NCBI GenBank assembly: GCA_041741455.1
Contig: JBGSJZ010000110.1
Location: forward strand, 1 to 64,000
Source: CALESS01 sp041741455
GTDB taxonomy: Bacteria; Chloroflexota; Anaerolineae; Anaerolineales; Anaerolineaceae
DNA: 64,000 nucleotides
Direction: 5' to 3'
Shown here piece after piece: positions 23,406 through 32,459 of this stretch. The first letter of the stretch is position 1; each line of letters opens with the position of its first letter. The translations under genes and the position numbers were made by a program. The notes beneath the pieces were generated by a model. The model did no database searches. It saw only the letters and a program-made list of their open reading frames with translations, and was not told where the DNA came from.

Positions 23406-24095
23406 ATGGGAGTAGCGGAACAACGAATTGAAGTGTTGAGACGGGTGGAGCGTGGAGAATTGAGCCCTGAAGAGGGTGCTATTCTACTGGGTGCGTTAGA
23501 ACGCGGTCAGGAATTACCAACCTTTGAAACTGGACCAGCGAAGGACGGAGTGAGGGCGTCGCTGGTGGTTGAACCAACGGGAACAGCCGAACCCGTGGGA
23601 ACACCCGTCGCTGAGACAGGAGAAGTGGTCAGCCAGAATCTGCTGACAGAAGCGCAAATCCGGCGACGAAAACTTGTCTGGTTAATACCTTTCCTGCTGG
23701 GTTTGCTGTTGACCAGCCTGGGTGGGGTCTGGATGGTGCAGGGATACCAGAAAGCCGGGCTTGGTTGGGGTTTCTGGCTCTCGTGGATTCCTTTTGTCCT
23801 GGGTGTGGGGATCATGGCTCTCTCCTGGAATTTACGCCGCGGTTGCTGGCTGCATCTGCGCATTCACCAGAAACCGGGCAGCCGCCCGCAAAAAATTGAC
23901 TTGAGCTTTCCGTTACCGTTGCGCCTGGCTGGCTGGGTTTTCCGAAATTTTGGGGACCGCATCCCATCCATGAAGGATAAACATATCGACGAAATCCTGG
24001 ACGCCATCGAAACAGGGATTACACCCGAGACGCCGATGGTGGTGCAGGTTGATGAAGACGATGAGCAAGTTGAAGTCTGGATTGAATGCTCGTAA
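23406..24095 (+). CDS. Membrane protein with N-terminal SHOCT-like domain
   Basis: The product is 229 residues. Residues 1-34 form a SHOCT-like helical hairpin (EQRIEVLRRVERGELSPEEGAILLGALERG), closely similar to the end of the preceding protein. After a flexible linker there are two membrane helices at about residues 91-143 (LVWLIPFLLGLLLTSLGGVW and a second helix), then a cytoplasmic domain of about 85 residues ending with an acidic strand (VQVDEDDEQVEVWIE). No enzyme motif is seen. With the genes on either side it forms a small membrane-associated cluster of unknown role. Confidence 0.65.
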   Translation: MGVAEQRIEVLRRVERGELSPEEGAILLGALERGQELPTFETGPAKDGVRASLVVEPTGTAEPVGTPVAETGEVVSQNLLTEAQIRRRKLVWLIPFLLGLLLTSLGGVWMVQGYQKAGLGWGFWLSWIPFVLGVGIMALSWNLRRGCWLHLRIHQKPGSRPQKIDLSFPLPLRLAGWVFRNFGDRIPSMKDKHIDEILDAIETGITPETPMVVQVDEDDEQVEVWIECS

Positions 24096-24104
24096 AATAG
24101 AGCC

Positions 24105-24668
24105 ATGGCGAAATGGCGAACGATTGGACGCGCAACCTGTGGATTGTTGCTGGTCGTTTCGCTGATTTGCCTGGGCTGGACCATTCTACCCGGGGCGCGG
24201 AAACAGGTGAAACTGGTTCCAGCCCCGCTTCATTTTAACAACGACACCCTGGCGTTGGCGGAATTTCAACTGGACCTGCCGCTAACTGCCAGCCAGGGGG
24301 GCGATGATCTTCTGAGGCTTCGAATGGATGCGACAGGAGTGGGGACACAGCATCCGGTGTTGGTGACCGCCCGGCTGGAATTGCTATCAGCAGACCTGGA
24401 ACCCGGAGCAGAGATTCAAATTCCAATGGTCGCCAACGGTTTCACCCGGTTTGAGTGGAATATTCACTGGACTGGTGAGGGGGATTTGAACGGAACACTG
24501 TGGTTAACCCTGCAATTGGGAGATGAAAGCCAGACAGTCCTGGCTTATCCATTGAGTTTTACAGAGCGCACGTTGGCGGGTCTCAGCTTTCCAAAAATTC
24601 GGCTTGTGGGTTGGATTGGCTTGCTGGCCGCCCTGGCAGGGTTGGTTATCATTCGAAAACGAAATTAG
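24105..24668 (+). CDS. Membrane-anchored protein of unknown function
   Basis: The product is 187 residues with an N-terminal membrane helix or signal anchor (CGLLLVVSLICLGWTIL, residues about 12-28), an extracytoplasmic beta-rich domain of about 125 residues, and a second membrane helix near the end (IGLLAALAGLVII) followed by RKRN. It follows the 23406 gene by nine bases and lacks a clear ribosome binding site. A TAAAAT box six bases before ATG 24105 could give a leaderless transcript. No family was recognised. Confidence 0.6.
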   Translation: MAKWRTIGRATCGLLLVVSLICLGWTILPGARKQVKLVPAPLHFNNDTLALAEFQLDLPLTASQGGDDLLRLRMDATGVGTQHPVLVTARLELLSADLEPGAEIQIPMVANGFTRFEWNIHWTGEGDLNGTLWLTLQLGDESQTVLAYPLSFTERTLAGLSFPKIRLVGWIGLLAALAGLVIIRKRN

Positions 24669-24791
24669 TGAGAGTTATCCCGGGAATCAAGTGCAATTAT
24701 TATAGAGGAATATCCATAACCTGTGCTAAAATGGTTTAGTCCTTTGCAATCAATCTTGTAGGTTATCAATTTCATAACAGAAGGAGCGGCT

Positions 24792-25148
24792 ATGTTGAAC
24801 GATTGGCTTTATATTGGCCTGTTTGTTTTCATTTCAATGGCCCTGCCGGCAATCGCAATTTTTGCAGCCGGCTTGCTTTCTCCGAAAAAACCCAATCCAA
24901 TCAAAAGTACATCGTATGAATGTGGTATTGAAACCGTCGGACCAAGCTGGGTGCAGTTCAAGGCTCAGTACTATATTTATGCATTGGTCTTTCTGGTATT
25001 TGATGTGGAAACCATCTTTCTTTTCCCCTGGGCGGTGGCGTATAACCAATTAACCCTGTTTGGGATCATCGAGGCGGTTCTATTTATTCTCATCCTGCTT
25101 TCCGGTTTGCTGTATGCCTGGAAAAAGGGCGCACTGGAGTGGATGTAA
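24792..25148 (+). CDS. nuoA: NADH-quinone oxidoreductase subunit A
   Basis: The product is 118 residues with three membrane helices and the NuoA motif KSTSYECGIE in the first loop (Cys of the A/D switch) and FLVFDVETIFLFPWA in helix 2. It is the first gene of a nuo membrane-arm operon. An AGAAGGAG site precedes ATG 24792. A TAAAAT box at 24727-24732 may be the -10 element, without a clear -35. nuoB, nuoC and nuoD, which usually follow nuoA, are absent. Confidence 0.94.
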   Translation: MLNDWLYIGLFVFISMALPAIAIFAAGLLSPKKPNPIKSTSYECGIETVGPSWVQFKAQYYIYALVFLVFDVETIFLFPWAVAYNQLTLFGIIEAVLFILILLSGLLYAWKKGALEWM

Positions 25149-25166
25149 ATCCAAGGGAGGGCACTG

Positions 25167-26381
25167 ATGAGTTTTTGGACTGATCCAATGGCTGTGATTG
25201 CGAACCTGATTGGGGGCTGGCTGGCTGGTCTGGGCATGACCGAAGGTTGGGTTACGTTCGTTCTATCGTTCCTGGGGGCGGGAGTCTATGCCCTGCTGGT
25301 GATGTTGACGGTTGTCTTGTTGATTTGGGTGGAGCGGAAACTGCTTGGACGCTTTCAAGACCGGCTGGGACCTAACCGGCTGGGACCGTGGGGCATCTTC
25401 CAGACGATTGCGGATATGCTGAAAATCTTTACCAAGGAATACATCACTCCGAATGGCGTGGATAAGGTGCCGTACAACCTGGCACCGATACTGGCCGTAG
25501 CCGGGGTGCTCTCTGTCTGGGCGGTGATCCCCCTGGGAGCAACGATCCTGGGCGCTAACCTGAATGTGGGGGTGTTGTATGTGGTGGCGATTGGCGCCAT
25601 AGGAGAACTCGGCATCATCCTGGCTGGCTGGAGCAGCCGCAATAAATTTGCTACTCTGGGTGGTTTCCGGGCGGTGGCGCTGCTGGTCTCGTACGAGGTG
25701 CCTCTGGTGGTTTCGTTGATTATCCCGGTGCTTTTCAGCGGTTCGATGGGGATGAACAATATCGTCCACGCCCAGAAGGATATTTGGTATATCGTTCTGG
25801 CGCCAGTGGCCGCCTTGATTTTCCTGATCACATCCATTGCCGAAAACGGCCGTGCGCCATTTGACCTGACGGAAGCTGATTCTGAGATCGTAGCCGGGTT
25901 CAACGTCGAATACTCCGGGCTGAAATTTGGCATGTACTACGTGGCCGATTTCATGCATACCTTCACCATTGCCTTCCTGTTCTCAACCTTATGGTTGGGT
26001 GGCTGGCAGGGTCCGTGGGCGGAAAAATATCCGATGCTGGGACTCTTTTATACTGCCTTCAAAGCCTGGTTCATCTACTTCACCATCATCTGGCTGCGCG
26101 GGTCGCTGCCCCGTTTCCGCATCGATCAAATGATCAACTTGAACTGGAAGGTGCTCACCCCGCTGGCGCTGGTACTGCTGATGATGACAGCCATTGTCAA
26201 CCGCTTGGTCCCTGAAGGGATGTTGGTGGTGCGCACTCTGGCATTGCTGGCAGTGAATGGCATCCTGCTGGTTGGCACCGGCTGGCTGCTGGACAAATTT
26301 GCTGCCCGCAACAAACGGGTGGTGGTTGCACCCGAGCCGCGCCCGGTGGCGCGCCCTGAGCAAATATCTTCTGAATCTTAA
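25167..26381 (+). CDS. nuoH: NADH-quinone oxidoreductase subunit H
   Basis: The product is 404 residues, with an extra segment at both ends compared with the 325-residue E. coli protein. It contains WVERKLLGRFQDRLGPNR, the DMLKIFTKE loop, ENGRAPFDLTEADSEIVAGFN-EYSG with the glutamates that form the quinone-site E-channel, and RIDQMINLNWKVLTPLAL near the end. NuoH joins the quinone chamber to the proton-pumping subunits. The tail after the last helix is arginine- and proline-rich. Confidence 0.95.
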   Translation: MSFWTDPMAVIANLIGGWLAGLGMTEGWVTFVLSFLGAGVYALLVMLTVVLLIWVERKLLGRFQDRLGPNRLGPWGIFQTIADMLKIFTKEYITPNGVDKVPYNLAPILAVAGVLSVWAVIPLGATILGANLNVGVLYVVAIGAIGELGIILAGWSSRNKFATLGGFRAVALLVSYEVPLVVSLIIPVLFSGSMGMNNIVHAQKDIWYIVLAPVAALIFLITSIAENGRAPFDLTEADSEIVAGFNVEYSGLKFGMYYVADFMHTFTIAFLFSTLWLGGWQGPWAEKYPMLGLFYTAFKAWFIYFTIIWLRGSLPRFRIDQMINLNWKVLTPLALVLLMMTAIVNRLVPEGMLVVRTLALLAVNGILLVGTGWLLDKFAARNKRVVVAPEPRPVARPEQISSES

Positions 26382-26395
26382 CCGGGAGAGTGGGG

Positions 26396-26914
26396 ATGAC
26401 AGCTTTACAAATCATTTTTCTGTTTGTCGCAGCCATCACGCTGGCTTCGGCTGTGATGGTGGTCAGTGCCCGGCGCATGATGCACGCCGCCCTGTGGTTG
26501 GTGCTGGCGCTGGCCGGTGTGGCAGTCATCTTTGCCATGCTGGATGCCGGTTTCTTTGCCATCGTCCAGGTGCTGGTGTATATCGGCGCCATTTCCATCT
26601 TGATCATCTTCGCCATCATGCTGACCCGCAAGGCCATGGAAGATGTCGGTCCTCAGCTCAACCGGGGTTGGTGGCTGGCCGCTCTGGCAGTGGTGGGTGT
26701 GTTTGCCGGACTGGCCGTGGTGATTGTCTCCTGGCCGGGGGTGATGGCGACAGCAGGCGTTGGGCCGGATGCGGACGCAATCGTCAATTTTGGCAAAGAC
26801 CTGGTGGATCCCGATAAGTATGTCATGCCCTTTGAAGTGGCATCGGTGATGCTGCTGGCTGCGCTGATCGGGGCGATTTACGTCAGCGTGGAGCATAAAG
26901 GAGGTCAGCCATGA
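26396..26914 (+). CDS. nuoJ: NADH-quinone oxidoreductase subunit J
   Basis: The product is 172 residues with five membrane helices and the NuoJ helix 3 stretch QVLVYIGAISILIIFAIML, which undergoes the pi-bulge transition in complex I. ATG 26396 was chosen over GTG 26390 because GGGAG (26384-26388) is then well spaced. nuoI, usually between H and J, is missing. The stop overlaps the nuoK start by four bases. Confidence 0.92.
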   Translation: MTALQIIFLFVAAITLASAVMVVSARRMMHAALWLVLALAGVAVIFAMLDAGFFAIVQVLVYIGAISILIIFAIMLTRKAMEDVGPQLNRGWWLAALAVVGVFAGLAVVIVSWPGVMATAGVGPDADAIVNFGKDLVDPDKYVMPFEVASVMLLAALIGAIYVSVEHKGGQP

Positions 26915-27228
26915 TTCCCTTGCCTTGGTTGTTGATTTTTGCGGCGTCCCTCTTTTGCATCGGCCTGTTTGGCGTGTTGGCCCGTAAGAACTCCGTGGCC
27001 ATCTTGATGGGTGTTGAGTTGATGCTGAATGCCGTCAACATCAACCTGATCGCCTTCTGGCGCTATTTTCAAGCAACCGGAGCAGATAGCTCCCGGGCCT
27101 GGACGTTTGTAGCGGTGGTGCTGGTAGCTGCCGCAGCTGAGGCGGCAGTCGGCCTGGCTTTGATCATTTCAGCTTACCGTAAACGCAAGACGGTCATAGC
27201 CAATGAGTTAAACCTGATGAAAGGCTAG
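26911..27228 (+). CDS. nuoK: NADH-quinone oxidoreductase subunit K
   Basis: The product is 105 residues with three membrane helices, and has the two conserved membrane glutamates, in ILMGVELMLNAVN and AAAEAAVGLAL, that carry protons between NuoJ and NuoN. It overlaps nuoJ and has a good AAAGGAGG site inside the nuoJ coding end. nuoL follows after 11 bases. Confidence 0.94.
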   Translation: MIPLPWLLIFAASLFCIGLFGVLARKNSVAILMGVELMLNAVNINLIAFWRYFQATGADSSRAWTFVAVVLVAAAAEAAVGLALIISAYRKRKTVIANELNLMKG

Positions 27229-27239
27229 GGGAGGAACGC

Positions 27240-29435
27240 ATGGAAAATTTACTGATCTGGCTGATCCCCTTGCCCCCGCTGCTGGCTTTTGCGGTAATTT
27301 CTCTATTCACCTACCGCAAGCGCGCCCTCAGCCATTGGCTGGCGATCGGCGGCGCTGGGTTGAGCTGGCTGGCGAGCATGCTGGTTTTCATCCTGGCTGT
27401 TTCCAAAGAGAACCTGGCGGAAAACCCGCTGGGCAGTTCGATTGACTGGCTGCCCGTCGGCGACACATTTCTGAAAATCGGCGTTACCGTTGACCCGCTG
27501 GCAGCGGTGACCTTGTTCTTCGTCGCCTGGACTGTGCTGATGATCTTCATCTACTCAGTGGGTTATCACAACTTTGGCCAGCCGGAAGGCCGGCATGACC
27601 TGCCCGGTCTGCCCCCGCACGGTGCTGAAGTCTATGAAAAGGCCGAGAAAGGCCGCGAAAACAAGCACAAGGGACCGCATCACGTCGTGCCATCGGTCGA
27701 GCCAATGTATTCGCGCTTTTTCGCGATGATTGGCCTGTTTGCATTTGCGATGTTCCTCCTGGTGTTGAGTGACAATCTGCTGACGCTCTACGTCGGCTGG
27801 GAAATCATGGGCTTGTGCTCCTATCTGCTGATCGGTTTTTGGTACGGCAAAGAATCTGCCCGCAAGGCGATGATCAAAGCCTTCCTGACCACCCGGGTGG
27901 GGGATATGTTCTTGCTGATCGGGCTGGTAGCGCTGTACAAACTGACCGGAACCCTGCAATACGCCGGGGCACTGAGCCAGGCATCGCTGAGCATGCTTTC
28001 GACCGCCATTTCCCCGGTCTTCGGCCTATCCTGGGCCGGGCTGATCGGCCTGTTGCTCTTCATCGGAGTGATCGGCAAATCAGCGCAGTTTCCGCTGCAT
28101 GTCTGGTTGCCGGATGCAATGGAGGGCCCGACCCCGGTCTCAGCCATGATCCATGCGGCTGCCATGGTTTCAGCCGGTATCTACCTGGCCTTGCGCTTCT
28201 TCCCGTTGGTCACCGCCGGCTGGACGCCCGGGGATCCACTGACCCCGACCTTGACCGTGATGGCCTTGATTGGTTCCTTCACGGCCTTGTTTGCCGCCAC
28301 GATTGCGGTGGCACAGAACGACGTCAAGCGGGTGCTGGCCTTTTCCACCATCTCGCAGTTGGGCTATATGATCGCCGCACTGGGCGTGGGGGCGTATGTG
28401 GCGGCAGCTTTCCACCTGGTGACGCACGCCTTCTTCAAGGCGCTGCTCTTTCTTGGCTCGGGCTCGGTCATTCATGGCATGGAGCATGGGGTTTTACACA
28501 CCAGGGAGCACGTAGATCCACAGGATATGCTGAACATGGGCGGCCTGCGCAAGAAGATGCCGCTGACCTTCTGGACCTTCCTCATCGGCGGTTTTGCCCT
28601 GTCCGGTTTTCCGTTGATCACAGCCGGCTTCTGGTCCAAGGATGAAATTCTCTCCGGGGCCTTCAACGGCGGGTATCTTGCCGTGTTTATTACCCTGGCA
28701 CTGGCAGCCTTGCTGACTGCTTTCTATACCATGCGCCAAATTACGCTGACCTTCTTGGGCGAGCCGCGCACCAAAGCAGCCGAATATGCCCACGAATCCA
28801 AAGCCACCATGACCGGTCCCTTGGTTGTGTTGAGTGTTTTTGCGGTGTCTGCTGGCTGGGTGGGTATTCCAAAAGCCTTCCCACTGCTGGGCAAGCTCAG
28901 TGCCAACTGGTTTGAGGAATTTGTTGGTTCAATGGTGCATTTTGAGCATGCTGGTGAGGGGCATCATTCGCTGATACCATTATTCACTTCGCTGGGGGTG
29001 GCACTCGGCGGTTTGCTGATCGGTTGGCTAACCTACCGCAAGCTGAAGGCTGGCTCGCCTGACCCGCTGGTGAAAGCCCTGGGTCCGCTGCACACCTTGT
29101 TGAAGAATAAATATTACATCGATGAGTTCTATCACCTGGTCTTCATCCGCCCGGCGCGCTGGATTGCGGATGTAGCAGTGAATTTTATCGATCTGAAGAT
29201 CATCGACGGCGCCATCCACGCGGTGGGGCGCTTTGCGCTCTGGTCCGGACGCATCCTGCGCCAGTTCGTTGATATCCCGGTGGTTAATGGGGCGGGAGAT
29301 GGTCTCGCCCAGGGCACGCGGGGTGCCGGCACCTCCCTGAAGGTGGTGCAGACCGGCCGGGTTCAGCAATACATGGTGATTGCCCTTTCAGCCCTGATCT
29401 TGGTGGCAATCATCTTCATCCTTGTGGTGGCGTAA
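27240..29435 (+). CDS. nuoL: NADH-quinone oxidoreductase subunit L
   Basis: The product is 731 residues, over 100 longer than E. coli NuoL (613). The antiporter-like core has the GWEIMGLCSYLLIGFWYG helix with its glutamate, the GKSAQFPLHVWLPDAMEGPTPVSA segment with the pump lysine, and FSTISQLGYM. The C-terminal part holds the long lateral helix (KYYIDEFYHLVF onward) and the final anchoring helix. A hydrophilic insert of about 45 residues, rich in H, K, E and G, lies between helices at residues about 111-155, before MYSRFFAMIGLF. The extra length is in this insert and in the C-terminal region. Confidence 0.94.
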   Translation: MENLLIWLIPLPPLLAFAVISLFTYRKRALSHWLAIGGAGLSWLASMLVFILAVSKENLAENPLGSSIDWLPVGDTFLKIGVTVDPLAAVTLFFVAWTVLMIFIYSVGYHNFGQPEGRHDLPGLPPHGAEVYEKAEKGRENKHKGPHHVVPSVEPMYSRFFAMIGLFAFAMFLLVLSDNLLTLYVGWEIMGLCSYLLIGFWYGKESARKAMIKAFLTTRVGDMFLLIGLVALYKLTGTLQYAGALSQASLSMLSTAISPVFGLSWAGLIGLLLFIGVIGKSAQFPLHVWLPDAMEGPTPVSAMIHAAAMVSAGIYLALRFFPLVTAGWTPGDPLTPTLTVMALIGSFTALFAATIAVAQNDVKRVLAFSTISQLGYMIAALGVGAYVAAAFHLVTHAFFKALLFLGSGSVIHGMEHGVLHTREHVDPQDMLNMGGLRKKMPLTFWTFLIGGFALSGFPLITAGFWSKDEILSGAFNGGYLAVFITLALAALLTAFYTMRQITLTFLGEPRTKAAEYAHESKATMTGPLVVLSVFAVSAGWVGIPKAFPLLGKLSANWFEEFVGSMVHFEHAGEGHHSLIPLFTSLGVALGGLLIGWLTYRKLKAGSPDPLVKALGPLHTLLKNKYYIDEFYHLVFIRPARWIADVAVNFIDLKIIDGAIHAVGRFALWSGRILRQFVDIPVVNGAGDGLAQGTRGAGTSLKVVQTGRVQQYMVIALSALILVAIIFILVVA

Positions 29436-29447
29436 GGGGAGTGCCGA

Positions 29448-30971
29448 ATGAACCTGACGACGCATCCATTATCTTACATCCTGTTTATCCCCACGGTGGC
29501 GGCCTTGCTGATGTTGTTCCTGCCAGCCAAACGCCTCAATCTGTTGCGCTGGGTGGCGCTGATCGCCAGCCTGATTCCGTTGGTGCTGACCGTGGTGATG
29601 TGGATTAATTTCAAACCAGATCTCACCCCCTGGAAATTCTACTTTGAAGAGAAGGTGATCTGGTACGAACCGATTCAATCCTCCTATCACCTGGGGGTGG
29701 ATGGCATCTCGCTGCCGATGGTGCTGTTGACCACCCTGCTGACCCCGCTGGCATTGTTGGCTTCGTGGAGCGTAAAGGAAAAGGTCAAAGCTTACCTGAT
29801 CCTGTTCCTGCTGCTGGAAACCGGCATGCTGGGCGTGTTCATGTCTCTGGATCTGCTGCTCTTCTTCGTCTTCTGGGAGATTGGCCTGGTGCCGATGTAC
29901 TTCTTGATCGCCCAATGGGGCGGAGCCAAACGCAATTACGCCGCCCTCAAATTCATCCTGTTCACCATGGGTGGTTCGCTGGGCTTGCTGCTGGCGACCC
30001 AGGCGATGGGGGTGGTCACCAAAACCTACGACCTGACGGTGCTGATCTCCACCTGGCCAGGCCTGCAGGAGGCCACCCTGTGGGGCATGCCGACCGAGAC
30101 AGTGAAAGCCATTGCCTTCTGGGCTTTCGTAGTGGCCTTTGCAGTCAAGGTGCCGGTCTGGCCGGTGCACACCTGGCTGCCGGATGCTCACACTGAAGCG
30201 CCCACCGCCGGTTCGATGATCCTGGCAGGCGTCTTGTTAAAACTGGGTGCCTATGGCTTCCTGCGCTTGGTGCTGCCGCTCTTTCCGGAGCAGAGCCACC
30301 AATTTGCCGGTTGGCTTGCCGCTTTAGGCGCCATTGCCATCATTATGGGAGCGCTGGCTGCTTACGGTCAGACCGACTTTAAAAGGTTGGTGGCTTATTC
30401 CTCGATCAACCACATGGGCTTTGTGGTGCTGGCGATTGCCGCAGCTGCCTGGACGATGGGCGGGGCGACCGCCCTGGATGGCCAGATCGCCATCAGCGGT
30501 GCGGTCCTGCAAATGTTTAACCACGGTATCTCGGCGGCTGGCATGTTCTTCCTGGTCGGTGTGATTTATGAACGCACTCACACGCGGGAGCTGAATGCCT
30601 ACGGCGGTCTGTGGTCCTTGTTGCCGGTGTATGGCAGCGTTTTGATGTTCACTGCCATGGGCAGCCTGGGCTTGCCCGGGTTGGGCGGCTTTGTTTCTGA
30701 GTTCATGGTGATACGAGGTGCCTGGCCAGTATTTTCACTGGCGACGGCACTCAGTCTGATTGGATTATTCTTCACCGGTGTTTACATCCTCAAGGCGCTG
30801 ACCAAGGTGCTGCACGGACCGCGCAATGAGCAATGGGTGGGACGCCTGAAAGAAATCAACACCCGCGAATTGCTGGTGATCGGCCCGCTGATGGTGCTGA
30901 TGCTGGCCGTGGGTATCTGGCCGGCCTGGCTGCTCAATGTGATCAACCAGGCTGTGAAACTGATCTTCTGA
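29448..30971 (+). CDS. nuoM: NADH-quinone oxidoreductase subunit M (first copy)
   Basis: The product is 507 residues, an antiporter-like proton-pumping subunit with about 14 membrane helices. All key charged residues are present: Glu144 (FWEIGLVPM), Lys234 (FAVKVPVWPVHTWLPDAHTEAP), Lys265 (LLKLGAYG) and the glutamate of GFVSEFMV. It is a canonical NuoM and lies directly before a second NuoM-type gene (gap of 10 bases). Confidence 0.94.
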   Translation: MNLTTHPLSYILFIPTVAALLMLFLPAKRLNLLRWVALIASLIPLVLTVVMWINFKPDLTPWKFYFEEKVIWYEPIQSSYHLGVDGISLPMVLLTTLLTPLALLASWSVKEKVKAYLILFLLLETGMLGVFMSLDLLLFFVFWEIGLVPMYFLIAQWGGAKRNYAALKFILFTMGGSLGLLLATQAMGVVTKTYDLTVLISTWPGLQEATLWGMPTETVKAIAFWAFVVAFAVKVPVWPVHTWLPDAHTEAPTAGSMILAGVLLKLGAYGFLRLVLPLFPEQSHQFAGWLAALGAIAIIMGALAAYGQTDFKRLVAYSSINHMGFVVLAIAAAAWTMGGATALDGQIAISGAVLQMFNHGISAAGMFFLVGVIYERTHTRELNAYGGLWSLLPVYGSVLMFTAMGSLGLPGLGGFVSEFMVIRGAWPVFSLATALSLIGLFFTGVYILKALTKVLHGPRNEQWVGRLKEINTRELLVIGPLMVLMLAVGIWPAWLLNVINQAVKLIF

Positions 30972-30981
30972 GAGGTGAAGA

Positions 30982-32457
30982 ATGGTATTTCCCTTTTTGA
31001 GCATCCTGATCTTCACCCCGTTGATTGCCGGGTTGGCAATCCTGCTGGTTCCAGAGGGACGCCGTAACCTGATCCGCGGCCTGGCGCTGGGCGCTGCCCT
31101 GATCGCTCTGCTGTTCTCGGTGTTTGTTTACTTCGGTTACGACAAGGCTGTTGGCGATTACCAGTTCCTGGAAAAGCTGGACTGGTTGCCGACGCTTGGC
31201 ATCTCATATTTCGTTGGCGTAGATGGCATCAGCGCTCCGCTGGTGCTGATGGCCGGGATCGTCATCTTCTGCGGCGTGCTGATCTCCTGGAACGTGGAAG
31301 ACCGGCCGCGTGAGTTTTTCTCCTTCCTGATGTTCCTGGCCGCCAGCGTGATGGGCGTGTTTGTTTCCCTTGACCTGTTCTTGCTGTTCTTCTTCTTTGA
31401 GATTGCGGTCTTCCCCAAATACCTAATGATCATCCTGTGGGGCTCACCCAAGACCAAAGAATATGGCGGTATGAAGCTTACGCTGTACCTGTTCCTGGGC
31501 TCAGTGGTGGCGTTGATTGGCGCGCTGGGCATCTACTTCTACTCTGGAGCTGGCACCTTCGACATGTTGTTGATCGAACAGACTGGAAAAATGTCGCTGG
31601 AGTTGCAGAAACTCTTCTTCCCGTTCGTCTTCTTTGGATTTGCCCTGCTGGGCGGCATCTTCCCGCTGCACAACTGGGCGCCGGATGGACATGTGGCCGC
31701 CCCAACCGCCATCTCCATGCTGCTGGCCGGTGTGGAAATGAAGGTAGGCGCTTTTGCCGCCCTGCGGGTGGGTATCATGCTGCTGCCCGAAGGCGCTAAA
31801 TCCTGGGCCTGGTTGATCCTGGTCCTGGGCACGATTAATGTGGTCTACGGGGCTTTAATTGCCCTGATCCAGAAAGACTTCAAATACGTCATCGGCTTCA
31901 GTTCGGTCAGCCACATGGGCCTGGTGATGATTGGCTTTGCCACCTTGAACCGGGAGGGCCTGCTTGGCGCCGGGATGCAGATGTTCTCACACGGCGTGAT
32001 GACGGCTCTCTTCTTTGCCATCGTTGGCATGGTTTATGACCGGACACACACCCGTGAAATCGACAAGCTGGGTGGCCTGTTTAGCAAGATGCCCTTTGCG
32101 GCGGTCGGCTTCATCATTGCTGGCCTGGTTTCGATGGGCATGCCTGGCTTTTCCGGCTTCGTGGCCGAGTTCCCAATCTTCATGGGCGCCTGGCAGGTTG
32201 CGCCGATTGTAGCGATCATTGCGATCCTGGGCGTGTTGGTCACCGCGGGCTACATCCTGCTGGTTTTGCGCCGGGTCTTCTTTGGCGAAATTCCAGCCGA
32301 GCTGGCCAAGACCGTGGAGGACGTCAGCATCCTGGATAAGGTGGCAATCACTCTGCTCTCGCTGATCATGGTGGCGCTTGGTCTGTTCCCATCCTTGATG
32401 GCGCCGATGGTAAATTCCGGTGTGGATAATGTACTGAGACTGCTGGGAGGTGGATAA
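30982..32457 (+). CDS. nuoM: NADH-quinone oxidoreductase subunit M (second, divergent copy)
   Basis: The product is 491 residues with the NuoM fold. The TM5 glutamate is kept (Glu140, FFEIAVFPK), as are the TM8 lysine (Lys254, EMKVGAF) and the TM12 glutamate (GFVAEFPIF). The TM7 lysine that drives pumping is not: the aligned segment reads FALLGGIFPLHNWAPDGH, with Leu223 at the lysine position. It is clearly paralogous to the previous gene but not a recent copy. It may be an extra membrane-arm module, as in complex I variants with two NuoM-type subunits, or a modified pump. Confidence 0.92.
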   Translation: MVFPFLSILIFTPLIAGLAILLVPEGRRNLIRGLALGAALIALLFSVFVYFGYDKAVGDYQFLEKLDWLPTLGISYFVGVDGISAPLVLMAGIVIFCGVLISWNVEDRPREFFSFLMFLAASVMGVFVSLDLFLLFFFFEIAVFPKYLMIILWGSPKTKEYGGMKLTLYLFLGSVVALIGALGIYFYSGAGTFDMLLIEQTGKMSLELQKLFFPFVFFGFALLGGIFPLHNWAPDGHVAAPTAISMLLAGVEMKVGAFAALRVGIMLLPEGAKSWAWLILVLGTINVVYGALIALIQKDFKYVIGFSSVSHMGLVMIGFATLNREGLLGAGMQMFSHGVMTALFFAIVGMVYDRTHTREIDKLGGLFSKMPFAAVGFIIAGLVSMGMPGFSGFVAEFPIFMGAWQVAPIVAIIAILGVLVTAGYILLVLRRVFFGEIPAELAKTVEDVSILDKVAITLLSLIMVALGLFPSLMAPMVNSGVDNVLRLLGGG

Positions 32458-32459
32458 GC

